In this document: piece after piece, positions 38,508-52,237 of the stretch
Position numbering within the stretch: position 1 is the stretch's first letter
How the letters are laid out: every line of letters starts with the position of its first letter
Assembly (NCBI GenBank): GCA_905250115.1
Contig: CAJNOI010000041.1
Span: 389,606-453,605, forward strand
Reading direction: 5' to 3'
Length of the DNA: 64,000 bases
DNA from: Adineta steineri
Lineage: Eukaryota > Rotifera > Eurotatoria > Adinetida > Adinetidae
Program-made: the position numbers and the translations under genes
The notes under the pieces: generated by a model
What the model was told of the DNA's origin: nothing
The model's input: the letters and a program-made list of their open reading frames with translations, nothing else
The model's database searches: none

Positions 38508-40635
38508 TTATGAACTATATACGTTTAAAAGATAATTAATTGCCAATTCTTCATTACGATCACAGGCTAGAAACGCTTCAATGACTTGATTTCGATCAAG
38601 ACCAACTATTTCTTGTATCTAAATAAAAAACAAGATAATCTTCAATACTAATTCATTTTCGATATATGAGATAATAGAAAAGAGAAAATATATAGATAAA
38701 TGCTACACATGATAGTGAAAATATTTTATCTTTTTCTTTCATTGGCTGTATTTTTTGATGTCTAAAGTAAATTAGTATTTAGTTTTTTTTTGTCATAAAA
38801 ATATTAAAATCTTTTTAGTATAAAAATGGTCTCAGATGGTAGTGCATGTAAGTTCAATCTTCAGAGAATGTCTGATAAAGGTGAACGAGTCATCATCATC
38901 GACCGCTTAAGTTTAGATTCGATCCTATATTAATTTCGCTCTTCTCGATTCAAGTAAAGTAAATACAAACTCGTTCGATTGATTGTTGTTCTGTTGCCGT
39001 AAGAGAAATTGTTATCGTTCCAGGATTGTCACGACCAGGCAAAGCTGTACCAGCATTATCAGCACTTGCTTGACGAATTAAATCAAGAAAAGCTTGTGGA
39101 TTATCATCAATCATCTATATATTAAATAAAATAATTAAAAAATACTATTGAATTTTATTTACTTGAGCAATTTGTGGATGTTCAGCTTGTATTGTCTGTT
39201 TAAGGACTTGAAGTTGTTCGGGATTATTTTGAAGTAGTCGTCCCATTTCTTGAAGATTTGCACCCATACCTGTATTAAAAATAAAACTTTTACTTTTTGA
39301 TAAAGTCCTGAAAACTAACAGAAAATTTATTTTTAGTTTTTTATTCTTTGTAACTCATAAACTACATTTGAAAATATTCGTTAATATCAAGAAAAAAAAC
39401 ATGGAATTTATGGTTTGTATACGCCTTGAGAACATATTAGTTTAGATAAGAAAGAAATTTTCAGATGAAATAACAAAAAATTCAATATATGTGATCTATC
39501 TGTTGTTTTGCATTGGCATAAATTTTTATCATCTAAAAAAGATCCTATGATTAACTCAAACAAGATCCTTATAAACATTCGCTTAGAAATATGCGGTTAG
39601 GATTTAACCGAGCTTATAGAACATAAACTAATTACCTTCAGCACCTAGACTATGAGTAGCAGATGGATTTGGTTGACTTCCACCAATAATTGATGCCGTT
39701 GATTGTTGTCCTAAGCTAGCTGATGGAGGAAGTATTGGATCATCATCTCCGGTAGGTATATTTCCCTAAATAGTTATACTAATGAATTCAAAATAAATAT
39801 AAAGTTTAATTTATTCAATACCGATGTTAAACGATCTAGAGCTTCATCAAAATTATATTTACAAGCTTTTAATGCCTTTTCAGAGTCTGAAAGATCAAAA
39901 CCCATTGATACAAGACTACCTAAACTTTCTTGACGAGCTTCAGCTGATGGAAGTGATTCGGGAACCGTATATGTAGATTCAGTAGCTGTTCCATCTGTCG
40001 GATCAGGTGGATTGAATGTGGGTGATGTATACGTATTATTTGGATATGGTTGCTGCATGTATGAATTATTTTGAAATGGTTGTTGCATGTAGGAATTATT
40101 TTGAAATGGTGATTGCATAAATGAATTCGGCATATGTTGCATACCAAATGGTGAATTAAATCCACTGAAAAAAAAATATTCATTGAAGTGAAATTTTTAC
40201 ATTAAAAAACAAAGAAGAAAACAAACCCCATATTATTATTATTAAAACCCTGATTAGGTTTCTTTTTCGGTGGCTATAAAATTGAGAATAAAAAATTATG
40301 AATTATAAAATAAAATGTACATACTGGTTTTGGTTTGCCTGGTGTTTGTTTTACAAGAAGAAGAAATCCATCTTCTTTTATCGTAAAAGTGTTAAGCATA
40401 TCTTCATCATCCATAACTTTTCCTGTACAAAGTAATTTAAGCAATTCAGCATTATACTTTTCTCTTAAGTCATCTCTTGCAGCAATTTTTTCTTTTAGTG
40501 CTTTAACCTTAAATTAAAAAAACAAGTTCTAAAATAATAATATCAATAGAATTTAAAAAAATAATTTACCGTTTCTGTATCCTCAATTTCAACTTGGAAA
40601 CTGTCATTATATAGATTTTTAATTTCAAGTTTCAT
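38508..40635 (-). CDS. RAD23: RAD23 UV excision repair / proteasome shuttle protein
   Basis: Eight exons: 40635-40570, 40507-40325, 40273-40227, 40164-39822, 39765-39636, 39269-39163, 39114-38971 and 38618-38508; 376 aa, close to human RAD23A (363). RAD23 stabilises XPC in nucleotide excision repair and delivers ubiquitinated proteins to the proteasome. Seen in order: an N-terminal ubiquitin-like domain (MKLEIKNLYNDSFQVEIED to GFLLLVKQTPGKPKP); a linker with a three-fold FQNNSYMQQP repeat; UBA1 (LVSMGFDLSDSEKALKACKY); the XPC-binding domain (RLLQNNPEQLQVLKQTI); and UBA2 (DRNQVIEAFLACDRNEELAINYL). Introns before the XPC-binding exon (366 nt) and before the last exon (352 nt) are long. Confidence 0.95.
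40040..40128 (-). repeat. Three tandem 30-bp units in the RAD23 linker
   Basis: In-frame repeats encode FQNNSYMQQP, FQNNSYMQQP and the variant YPNNTYTSPT, preceded by MQSP. DNA units are almost identical, so the expansion is recent. It lies in the disordered linker between the ubiquitin-like domain and UBA1. Confidence 0.8.
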
Positions 40636-42342
40636 TATAATATAAAATACGCAGAAGAAATGTCTAAATGAATCGAGCTCGTACGATAGAAAGTTGGAAA
40701 AAAAACAATTTTGATGATGTTTTACAAAAACAAGTTTTTTTTTATCCGTTCTGTTCTTCCTTTTTTATCAAACACTCTCTTAGTGACATCTATAAACAAT
40801 TTTTTATTATGAATTATTTCGAAAGATATAAATTTTAATTAAATTAGGAAAAGATAGACAACAGAAATAAATTATTCTTTATAAAAATAGTTCTTATTAA
40901 TTATATGTACATATACATGCATCATTAAGAAGGATGGTTTTTGATAGAGCAAAAGACGAAGCTTAGGTGGACGAAGATATCAATTTACTATATAATATTT
41001 CTTTCTATGATTAGAATTTATATGTTTCAACGAATTTTATTTGCAGCAAAGCAATTGAGTCTTTGGCAGTTATAGAATTCTAGAAGTTTCTTCATTAAAG
41101 TCCGTTTGAGTGAGACTTTTCTATAGAGACATAAATTTAAAATAACATAAATCGATCTCTATTCAGCTAATGCACTGCAGCGTATTTTGATTTCTATAAA
41201 AACAGATCCGATACAAGTACCTTAAACTTACTCAAATTGGTATACGATCATATCCTAAGATCTAACTGTAAAAAAATGAAATTCATTTGATTTTCCTTAT
41301 ATTGAAGAAATGAATATGGGTTTAAAAAAAGAGCTAATGACAGCACTGATGAATGACGTTGATTTATTCGATTATCGTGTGTAGTTTTCATTCAAATATT
41401 TAAATATAGCCCTTTGATCTATTCGAAGGATTATAAATAAAGACTGTTTAGTTTATTAAGTTGTGGAACTAATTGAAACTTATTAAATTTTATTTATCTG
41501 TAATACTAACATATTTGATCAACGATTACTGAAAGAACTACAACATCAAGACGTACTTCAAATATTAATTGCGTATGTTCTACTGAGTATCATAGTAAGT
41601 GAATAGGAGATACTTTTTTGTTATATTTTCATTTTCAATATATGAGTGTAAAAACGTTGTCATTGATCGTAAGTTTTTGTCTATTTTTCTATTCAATAAT
41701 TTCACGAACAATGGATGTAATCTTTGTATCATAACCATGAGATTTCAATTCAAAGGCAGACTTAGAGATCTTACCGGTCAAATGTAATATCTTAGATAAC
41801 AGCTACGTTCTGAAGTTCATGCGGACTAGTATGATAGTATTTTTTTTGTAAAGATCAAGAGGAAGTAATCACTGGTAATATCATAAATCCGCCACTTTTC
41901 ATTCTAAAATTATGGTCAGTATTACAGGTCATTCTATTTTCGAAAATTATTTTTATTGAAATATATATGAATCAAATTGATTTTGTACATTTTTCAACTA
42001 TAGTAAAGTAAATTTAGTAATTAAGTGCATTAGTAACTACTTAAGATACTAATACTAATTGATATATCAATGGTCATTTTATAGAATGGCATCTTACTAT
42101 TATAAAACTATCTTTCTATACTTCTTTTTCTTTCTTAAAACATAATATTAATTTTGATTAATGAATAAAAACAAAATAAAATAGTATGATTGAAATTTAT
42201 AACAAGTAATTAATCCAGATGGTGCCACATATTGTCCTATTAATGAAACAAAGACATAATGGTCAAACCAATGAACGCTTGACCATTTGAGCAATTGACC
42301 ATAGAATAGGATAAAGTTTATTCAAGCCAAAAAAGTCACATC
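40636..42342. other. Divergent promoter region between RAD23 and RSF1
   Basis: 1.7 kb between two divergently transcribed genes, so it should hold both promoters. A/T-rich. One piece near 41752-41899 resembles a decayed MITE and is listed separately. No coding exon recognised. Confidence 0.55.
41752..41899. mobile_element. Possible decayed MITE related to 30998-31159
   Basis: The right end read on the minus strand, AAAAGTGGCGGATTTATGAT, shares GTGGCGGATTTA with the 31.0-kb element. The left end, AAAGGCAGACTTAGAGA, is a poor partner needing an indel. No target duplication found. Weak support. Confidence 0.3.
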
Positions 42343-45300
42343 ATGAGTGAAGATAGTGACGATTCAATGTGTATAGATCCGGAAATTCTAAAAAAAGAAT
42401 TAGTTATTTCATTACCAATTTTAAGTGAAGCTGATATTCAAAAGATTTTAAATGGCGAAGAATCATCATCAACAGAAGACTCAGCATCATCATCAGATGA
42501 AGTTGAAAAAGATAAAATATGTCCTAAACGTGATCAACGACGTTTAAGTTTATTAAATGATCCAAATTATGGCGTTATTCTTTATTTAATGGATAAATTT
42601 CGTTTACCTTTAAAATTAAAAAAATATCCATTACGTATATTTGAAGATAATCTTATAAGTGATCAAGAAAAACGTAAAAAAAGCTCGATAGTTTTTTCCT
42701 AAAAAATAAACAAACGATTTCTTGTATTTCTTTTATAGTTAGTGGACGTTATGTTGATCTTCATTTGACATTACTTAAAAAAATTTCAGCAGGAAAAAAT
42801 ATTGGACCAGCTCAGTTTGGATCATGCATGACAAAGGTAAAAAAATTTTAATGTACAATTTAGTTTTTAAATAGATTCATTCTTGTATTTAGTTTGCTTA
42901 TCGATTTAATCGTGATGATGGTGATCATTTAGATGAATTTGGTTATCCAAAAGCAAGAATTGAAACTAAACTTCGAGTTTTAAAAGTAAATTGATTTTAT
43001 TTTTCGTCACAAAAGAAATTTTTTACATATATTTGTGTTATAGGATTTATTAGAAAAACAATTTGATCGTAATCAAGCTATGAAAAATGCCGTAGCTAAT
43101 AAAACTTCATCGGAATTATGTTCAAAACCATTTGGTCGAGATCGATTGGGTGCATCGTATTGGTTAATTCTGGTAAAAATTTTATTAGATAAAATAGTTA
43201 TTTTAGAATAGTACATTGATAATAATTAATGTTACTGGAATCTATAGGAAAACAACGTAAATTAACGGAACATAAAACAAGTATTATGAATGAGATCAAC
43301 ATTGTTCCTATGTTCTAATATATATTTTTATTGATTCGATATTGTATAGAAAAGTGTATCTTCTGTATAATTTTTCATCATATATTTGTTCCGCTTTTTA
43401 TTGAATTTTGTGCGATCTTTATTAGACGATTTATTAACGATTTTTGACAATAATTAATGATCTCTTTTCTTACAAAACTAAAAAAATATACACATATGAT
43501 TTATACTCTTATACTTGATTTATGAAAGTATATAAGATAAGATATAGAGTATATTGTAAATAAAAGGCGGTAGATAAATTGCAACTTATCTATTAGCCTT
43601 AGCGAGGCATACTATTGATTGAATTGTATAGCCGCTTTTTTTTCTTGTAGGGTGTCGATGGTTTCATACGTTTATTTCGTGAAGATATCGATGCTGATCG
43701 TACATGGATAACTTTAGCCAAGTAAATAAAATAAATATCTTATATTTTAATTTATATTATTTACATATAGAAATTCACAAGAATTAGAAAGTTTAATTAA
43801 ACTTCTTATAAGTGATTATCGTGTACGAAAAAAATTTCCTGGTAAAATAATTTTTTATTTAATAAAGATATATTTCTTTTTTTCGTTTGTTTTCTAGAAT
43901 GGAAATTTTCTTATGAATCTTTTAAATGTGTAACACCATCAAGTGCATTTGAAGAACATTATTTATCTAATTTAGCTGATATTGAAAAGAAAGATGAAAT
44001 ATTAGATGAACTTAATTCTCCATCAATACGTATTGGTTCAGGTAAAAAATATTTAGAAAAAAAGAGAAAATAAATTCTTATTTTTATTTTTTTCTTAAAG
44101 ATTTCATTAAAACAGAACATATTGATTTACATCCTATTGTTAATCTTGATCGAGATTTACCACCTGCATCTCCATATTCATCTTTTATGATAAAAAATAC
44201 AAGAATCTCGAATTTCTTTGGTTTGTTCAATTTTTTTGTTAGTTATTCATTTCTAATTTTTATTCTTTAAAGATTTAACATCGGATCAAGAATCGATCAA
44301 TTCGAGTGAAATTCATGGCAATCGTTCAAATGCTTCATCACCATCAAATAATACAAGAGATTCTACATATTCTGCTGGATGTGTACAAGAATTAAATAAT
44401 AAATCTGAGAAAAATGCCGAAATGGACACAACAATGAAGAAAATTCAAGGTAATCATTCTAATGCTTCATCACCATCAAATGATACAAGAGATTCCGCAT
44501 ATTCTACTGGATGTGTACAAGAAAGAAATAATAAATCTAAGAGAAATGACGAAATTGATGAAATAATAAAGGAAATTCAAGGCTATCGCTCAAATGCTTC
44601 ATCTCCATCAAATGATACAAGAGATTCCATATATTCTGCTGGATGTGTACAAGAATTAAATAATAACTCTAACAAAAACGTCGAAATGGATACAACAATG
44701 AAGAAAATTCAAGGAAATCGTTCAAATGCTTCATCACCATCAAATGATTCTATATATTCTGCTGGATGTGCACATGAACTAAATAATAACTCTAACAAAA
44801 ACGTCGAAATGGACACAACAATAAAGAAAATTCAAGAAAATCGCTCAAATGCTTCATCACCATCAGGTGGTTCCATATATTCTACTGGATGTGCACAAGA
44901 ATTAAATAATAAATCTAAGAAAGATAAAGAAATTGGCACAACAATGAAGAAAATTCAAGGAAATCGTTCAAATGCTTCATCACCATCAAATGATTCCATA
45001 TATTCTTCTGGATGTACACAAGAATTAAATAATAAATCTAAGAAAGATAACGAAATTGACACAACAACAAAGCAAATTCAAGAACGACATAATCATATTA
45101 ACGATACACAAGCAATCATAATACAACCATCGTTAGAACAAGGAATAAAACGTAAATTAGTCGATTATGATTCTAGTGGAAGTGATATTGAAGATACTGA
45201 AAAGAAAGATGAAACTAATCAAGGTTCTCATGAAACTCCATCTAAGGAAGAAACAAAGAATACTGCAGATTTACCGATTGCATTACGACGATCAAGACGA

Positions 45301-48300
45301 AGACGTAGAACATGCTTTATTCAACTTTCTCCAGATTCATCAAGTCCAAATCAATCTCTTTCACAAGTAAGCATATACAATTACACCTCATATACAATTG
45401 TAAAATATCTTCTAAATTATAAGGACAAAATCTAGATATGAGTATCTATGTATATCAATCTATTCTTTATTAATATAGTTCAAAACCGTCATGTCATCTT
45501 CGCCTGAATAACTAATCATTAAACTTAATGAGTTGATTTCAATCTATAATTATCTCAAACCTCGTATTTTACAATAAATATAAGTTTGATACAGATACCA
45601 TTTTTTAATTCAGTGAGATTATAAAAGTTCCCTTATGTTCTTGTTAAGGCTATCTTAGAATATTCACTTAAAAATATATTTGACACTTTTACATATTTCA
45701 TAGAGTTCAACAGAGAAGGAATACTTGACTGAAAAATGGAAACGTTCTTATCAGTCATTTAAAACAAATGGTCATCGTAAACGTTCAGCTGGCCGAGGTC
45801 GTCCTCGTGGTAGAGCATCAAAGCATGGATCTTCATCAACAACATCCGATGATCGTCAGCCAACTGACGATGATGATGATTTTGAGTTGTCTAGAGATTA
45901 TTTACCTGATAATGCAGATTTAGATTTACTACTTAATGGAGATCTAGTAGAAGATGATGATGATGATGATTATCTTCCATGTCATACAGCTAAAACTGTA
46001 GCTAAATGTTATGAACAATCTCAATATCTTCGAAAACCATGTTTAATATGTTCACAAGCTGATAATCCAGAATTATTATTATTATGTGAAGATTGTGATG
46101 ATGCATATCATTTAGAATGTCTTAAATCAAATTTAATGTCAGTACCAAATGATGATTGGTATTGTCCATTATGTGAACATAAACGTTTATGTGATGGTTT
46201 AATTGAAAAATTAATTGTACTTATAAAAGATGAAGAAAAATTTGAATTGAAACGTACATTAACTCAATCAAAACGAAGAAAACGTTTAACTAATGTTATG
46301 GTTAATGTTGACCGATATGTTAAACAACCAGTTATTGGTGAACGATATGTTAAACCGCCAGTTAACGGCGAACGATATGTTAAACCACCAATTAATGGCG
46401 AACGATATGTTAAACCAGCAGTTAATAGACGACAAGTCAATGTTATTAGTTCAAGTGATAATGATAATGATAATGATATAGACAAACCTAAGACGACAAC
46501 AAATTCAATAAATAAGAATGATAAAACTACTACTGCCACTACTACTACTACTAATACTAATAATAATAATAAAAAGGATGATGAAGATGACGACGATGAT
46601 GATGATGATAGTGTTTATGGACGTAAAAATGACGAGAATCGCAAGCCTCCCGATGAAAAAGAAGAACAAACAGGAAAACGTCAAGTACGATCATGTCGAC
46701 GAAAAGCAAAAAGTTATTGTCTTGATGACTTTGATAAAAAATTTAAAGATGCTATGGTTGATGCTGGAATCAATAAAGAATTAGTTGAAGATGATGATGA
46801 TGATGATTCAGGTATGTCAATTTCTTATCTTGTATTTATCTCTAATATAATATTTTAATTGAGCAAAGTTAACATCAACATTGAGTATCGTTCGCACAAG
46901 AATATCTATAAATTATACTTTTCTAATGTTGTTTTTAAAGTAATAAAATTTATTTATGTACTTAGATGATTCGGATGATATGAGTTTTAAACGTAAATCA
47001 GCAAAAAAACGTGCTCGTTATGAACGAGATGAAGACTTTGATGCATCCAATAGCAAGAATGATACGGATTTAGTACGAAATCGATCTCGGTATGTATTTA
47101 TATATTGATTCTCATTCGAATATAAAAAAACTTTTCTTAACATAGTACTATAAATGGTGGTAGTCGAAGTGATGTAAGAGATCATGATGATCATGAAGAT
47201 TATAATGATTTTAATGATTCTGGTGTGAGTGATGATGATATTGCTTGGATAAATAGACGACAATCATCAACATCATCAATAGCAAAAAGAAAATCAGTCT
47301 CAAAGTAAAAATATTATTTTGTCGTTTTTTCTTTTAATTTTTTTTTTATATGAAAGACCTAATCGTAGCAATATTCAAAAGTCGCCAAGTGTATCCAACG
47401 ATGATACTATTCGTATGTATAAATTTTAACAAATCTTTTTCGCAAACTATTAGATTTAAAGAAAGAGAACATTACATAAAAGTGAATGATATCGAGTATA
47501 TAACGAATGTCCTCTTTTTATGACAGTAATTACTAAAAGACATGTTAGTGTTGTCGTTATAATTTCCTTAGCCAAAATGCAATTTGCACAGTCGCCTCTT
47601 TTTTAAATCAAACTAATGATAGAAAAGAACAAGTTGTATTCGAACAACATTTCTTCTCGGATATATGTTGTACATGAATACATTTTTATGACAACTCATG
47701 GAAGTATTGAGAAGTTATCATTACAATTCTGTTTCTCTAAGTTGAACAACTAAATAATTCAACACAATCTTTTTTTCTCAGAACATTTTTAACTACTTAA
47801 AACGAAGACATTTTCTTAGATCTTACTATCGAATTATTTATATTTACTCTTTATTAAGCTTATACAATAACACCAAGCAATTCACCACCACCACCAATAA
47901 CCACAATTAAAACTGAACCAACTATTCCATATCCTAAAAATTCATTTGATACAACTGGATTTGGTCAAAATTTACTCAGTACTAATGAAGTTGGTCCAAA
48001 TTTATTCGATAAAAATAAATTTGGAAGAAATGTATTTGGTATAAGTGAAATAGGTCAGAATATAACTGAGAAAGCTGACACTAATGGTAAGAAAAAAGGT
48101 GCTAGTGAGAAAAAACCACGAACACGAAGACGAACAACAACTAAAAAAAAGAAATCTCTTATTCAACAAGAAAATATTAGTGATGAAGAAAAAGAGGATG
48201 GTCCTTTACCACCTAAACATAGACCTGCTAAAAAACCACATGATAGTAATGAATCATCAGTGGAAGATGACGATGATTATGATAAATTAGCACAAAAACG

Positions 48301-48894
48301 TCGATTAGTTAATCAGGGAAGAGCTATAACACGTACAAGTATAACAACTCGTATTAAAAAATTAGTTGGAGATGAAGATGATGAAGAGGAAGAGGAAGAG
48401 GAAGACGAAGAAGAAGATGAGGAAGATGAAGAAAACAATGAAAAGAATGAAACTTCAGGTATAGAAAATTTTATTTTCTTCTAAATATGATTTTATTACT
48501 ATGATGAAATTAGATAAACCAAAAAAGAATGCTAAGAAAGATTCTAAAAAAAAAGTAACAACAGATATAGAAAATAATGAAATACGTTTATCTGATGATG
48601 ATGATTTTCCGGATGATCAAGAAATATTGAAAACAACTGGTTTAATCAATTTAAAACGACCATTAAGTGCATCCGTAAGATAAAAAATCTTATTCATTTA
48701 TAGAATCTTTCTATTTTCTTTTGTTTTTTATTTAGCAAGCAGCTGCTTTTCGAGTACCATATATGCCTACTGTACAATCATATCAATTTACAATGATTGA
48801 TCCAACAGCACATTTTGATTTTACATGTCCAACTGATGAACCGAGTGATCCGAATCAAGCGAATGGTGATGCCACTCTCCCAACACCAACTTAA
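42343..48894 (+). CDS. RSF1: Remodeling and spacing factor 1 (RSF1)-like chromatin protein
   Basis: Sixteen exons, 1500 aa: 42343-42658, 42739-42836, 42893-42985, 43044-43172, 43651-43721, 43771-43841, 43898-44041, 44101-44220, 44273-45366, 45704-46811, 46966-47089, 47146-47304, 47357-47412, 47859-48458, 48514-48674 and 48736-48894. RSF1 is the histone-binding partner of the ISWI ATPase SNF2H. Seen: the N-terminal DDT/WHIM region (YGVILYLMDKFRLPLKLKKY; KPFGRDRLGASYWLIL; NSQELESLIKLLISDYR); a long Ser/Asn-rich repeat region; a PHD finger (PCLICSQADNPELLLLCEDC, then HLECL and WYCPLCEHKRLCDGLIEKL); the conserved SYCLDDFDKKFKDAM block; and an acidic, Lys/Arg-rich tail with poly-Glu. This order matches vertebrate RSF1 (1441 aa). 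Confidence 0.93.
44310..45089 (+). repeat. Six tandem 41-44 residue repeats in RSF1 exon 9
   Basis: Units begin GNRSNASSPSN, pass through YSxGCxQELNNxS and end with MDTTMKKIQ. Units 1-3 are 132 nt (44 aa); units 4-6 are 123 nt and lack the three codons TRD. DNA identity between neighbours is high. Each unit keeps one Cys and a short amphipathic MKKIQ helix. No known domain recognised. Confidence 0.9.
46306..46425 (+). repeat. Four 30-bp in-frame repeats after the RSF1 PHD finger
   Basis: Decapeptide units RYVKQPVIGE, RYVKPPVNGE, RYVKPPINGE and RYVKPAVNRR, encoded by near-identical 30-nt units. They form a basic, Pro-bearing linker between the PHD finger and the acidic region. Confidence 0.88.
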
Positions 48895-51800
48895 AACAAA
48901 TTGATATTCTATGTATTTACGGTGCACATTTTTTTTTATAGTATTATAGTAGTTTATAATCTGTGTTTTTTGTATCTGCAATATGTTGCAAACAAATATT
49001 AGCAAGTAGTTGATTTTTTTCTTTTTATTATGAACATATGTAGTTCAATGATAGTTATCTAAGCTTTCAAAATCTTTCCATGAATTAGTGATATATGATA
49101 AAATAATGTTTTTTTTCTGTTTTATGTTTGATAATATTTCTAGTTGATAATAAAATGTAATTTAAATAGTTCTTCAATTAAGTCTTAAACAATGAAATGT
49201 TTAATTTTCAAATGATATTTTCATGAATTGGAAAAAAGCACGTAACGTCTTTATAGAAATCAAAATGACTTTTCGAATCAATAGAATTAATATCATTTGG
49301 TCTATTGTATTTTGAAAACTTAAATCTACTTTGATATGTGTTTTAACTTTTCTTCTGTGAAGCATTCAAACATTTTGAATAATTTTTGGCATTATTTCAT
49401 TTCTCAGCTAATAATTTTGGGGTGTGCCAAAGGATAATATAATCATTTTCGATCCACCCATGCCTACATCCATCTTCAGAAAAACATTTGCATAATATTC
49501 AATTTACGTTTAGATTTTACAGAATTTTCTTGGATTACTATTTGATAAAATTTTGTTTTAGAAAAATAAATATCGAAATATTTATTTGAATTTCATAGAA
49601 TAAATCAGCTCTTCAATAGTTTAATTCTTTATCAGAATAAAACGTTTTAACTTTATCGATTAAAGTCTTATCGAACGATAAAAAATGTCGTCGTTTTTAA
49701 GAAAGTATTCAATATTTCACAATATCAGTCTCAATATGATGTTTTCTTCTTTGTTCTCTTCTGCATGCCAATATACAACAAAAGAAATGATTGATTTACT
49801 ATTTTCACTTACAACTATATTAATTTGATCATAATTATTCGGCATGAAGAACAATTTCAAAGAATAATAAAATGATGAGTTCGGTAGATTTTTTTGAATG
49901 TGAATGTGATATTATTCTATGCAGTTTGAATTATTTTGTTTATGTATTTATTTATTTCTCATAGATTTGATGTGTTTCAATAATATTCATATTGTTAAAT
50001 AGTATTTGACGAAGATTCATTCTGAAGATGAACAACTGCACTTTTCTTATCATTTATCTAATATGTAGAATAAGAATAAAATCAACTGTGCAATACATTT
50101 CTGATAACACATAATATCGATTTATTTTCTCTTTGAACTGAATACAAAATAACAAAAACATTTTGTTGTCAAAAAAGTTCTATTTGATTGTTCAAGAAGC
50201 ATTGTATTTGCTGTGTTAAGGCATGATTTTCAATGTATTCTTAAGAAAAATAACGTTATGTTTTGTCTGAAACACTTTGTTTTGACATCCTTCCTACAAA
50301 ACTTCAATATCATAAACATTTTTTTATATTCACAGCAAATAATGTCTGACATTTCATATCAGTTTTGAAAAAGGAAACGGATTCATTGTTTTTATTTATT
50401 GATAAATTCAAATGTTGTATTTGTTGCAAATATTTAAAAAAAAAGAAAGTTCCCATTGACATTATTATGTAGGCGAATACGGAAGAGAAAATAAACTTCA
50501 TGTTTTTAGTAGTATATAGAAGAGTTTTTTTATCATGCAAGTTAATTATTGGAGAATGCAACTAAAAAGAAACAATTTGTTTTTATTTCATTTAATAGAA
50601 GACAAATATCAATAACAGATAATGATTTATGAATAATTACAAATGAGAAGATAATTTTCTCAATAATATTAATCATTAGAAATGAAATAAGATTCTTCTC
50701 ATTTTATTTACTTCATAGTTTTGTAATTAAATTTTATAGAATCATCAACTATGTTGGACATTATTTTAATTAATAAGTATCAAGAAATGGATTATCAAAT
50801 GATATCTTTCACTTTATTTTTATGTATGTGCTTCATTCAAAACAAAGGTAATACTGAGTGAATGATTCTGATACTCACTGTATATAATCATTTTTATATA
50901 AAGTATTCGTGATAAAACATCATATGTCGCTGACAACAACAAGATCAGTTTTGATTAAAATGTTATCTATTGTAAATGTCGAAATCTATGAGGTAGCCTG
51001 TGAAAATAAACTAGTTCAAACAAGAGTTAATTTCTATTGAAAGAAAAACATTGAAAATCAGCACTTTTGAAGGAAATGCAAAGTTTCCTGAGAGAAAAGA
51101 ATGTATTTGACTAAAATATTTTATTATTTTTCATTCATTTGAATGTCTGTAGACTTAAGCTGTAATTATGTTGTTAGATATTAAATTATTATTGAAAAGA
51201 TACTGCGTCGATAAAATAATTCAGTAATAGATTGTGATGAGTATATAATATTTTGATGGGGTATGAGAAGGAATGATAATGACGATGAATTAACATCAGG
51301 ATAAGACAAAATAGTGAACTTGAAGGATTCATGATATTGTACAAGGCTTGACGATTGATATTACTACTATTTCCTTTATGTTCACTTTCTCTACATAAAT
51401 GTCCAATCAGCACAAATTAAGAAACAAATCTGAAGTTTTGTTTCTCTAGTGAGAAAAACGATTCAAAGAATCTACATATTTTATATGGCTATGATTGTAA
51501 TTAAAATCATGATTATAGTTCTCTCTATCGACTAGTCATATCTAGCAGATTATAACTAAGTGAAGATCAAGTATTAATCGTTTTTATTTTCTTGAATTTT
51601 CTATTTCGACCTCCAATTAAATCAATGAATATCATCATCATTTATCTATTCTACGAAATAATTATTGCATACGATAAAATCAAATTAAAAACATTTCTAA
51701 CCATAAATATTGTTTAGTTCTCAATTAATTTAAAACAATCTTTGTGTATAGTAGAACATTTTAACGTCAGTTTTTTTCTCTGTTGGGAAATGATGCACAT

Positions 51801-52237
51801 CCTTTGAACAGCGCTGATTTTCAATGTTTTATTAACTAATAATTACAGTAAATGTTGTCTCAGACAGTTTCATATTTATAGGAAATAACAACTCTATCTA
51901 AAAAGTGTTTTTATTGATATATGATGTTTTACATCAACACGATGATATACGTCATAAAATAACTGATTATTTAAGAAAGAGAAAGAGAGAGCATGATAAA
52001 TGTTTTTTCTATTATTTTAATAATTTTCTAGTTGAAATCGGAATAATAGATATTACTTGAAATATACATCTCAATAATTAACGAGCAGCACAAATGATTT
52101 TTTGTGAAAAGATATTCAGATAAATAGTTTAGCTTCTTTGTAATTATATTATTAATGACTGAAAATCTATAAATGAAAAAAGTCTTTTTGTCGATTTTAG
52201 ATTGTAAAAGTATTCTACTTTCAGCAAAATATCAACA
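48895..52237. other. Intergenic region, 3.3 kb
   Basis: Between the RSF1 stop and the Kelch gene start. A/T-rich with poly-A/T runs; no conserved frame. A G-richer snippet near 49418-49475 stands out slightly but shows no repeat structure I can define. Confidence 0.55.

Noticed and set aside
38820-38940. tRNA-like box pair (TGGTAGTGC and GATTCGATCC) in a RAD23 intron
   Set aside because: The boxes resemble A and B boxes, but no acceptor stem, anticodon stem or T stem can be paired. At most a worn tRNA-derived SINE piece; not supported.
46264-46539. 91-codon minus-strand frame with YRSPL repeats
   Set aside because: It is the antisense shadow of the decapeptide repeats in RSF1 exon 10.
49395-49475. 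G-richer snippet in the 48.9-52.2 kb spacer, considered as a transposon end
   Set aside because: No inverted partner, target duplication or second copy found in the window.
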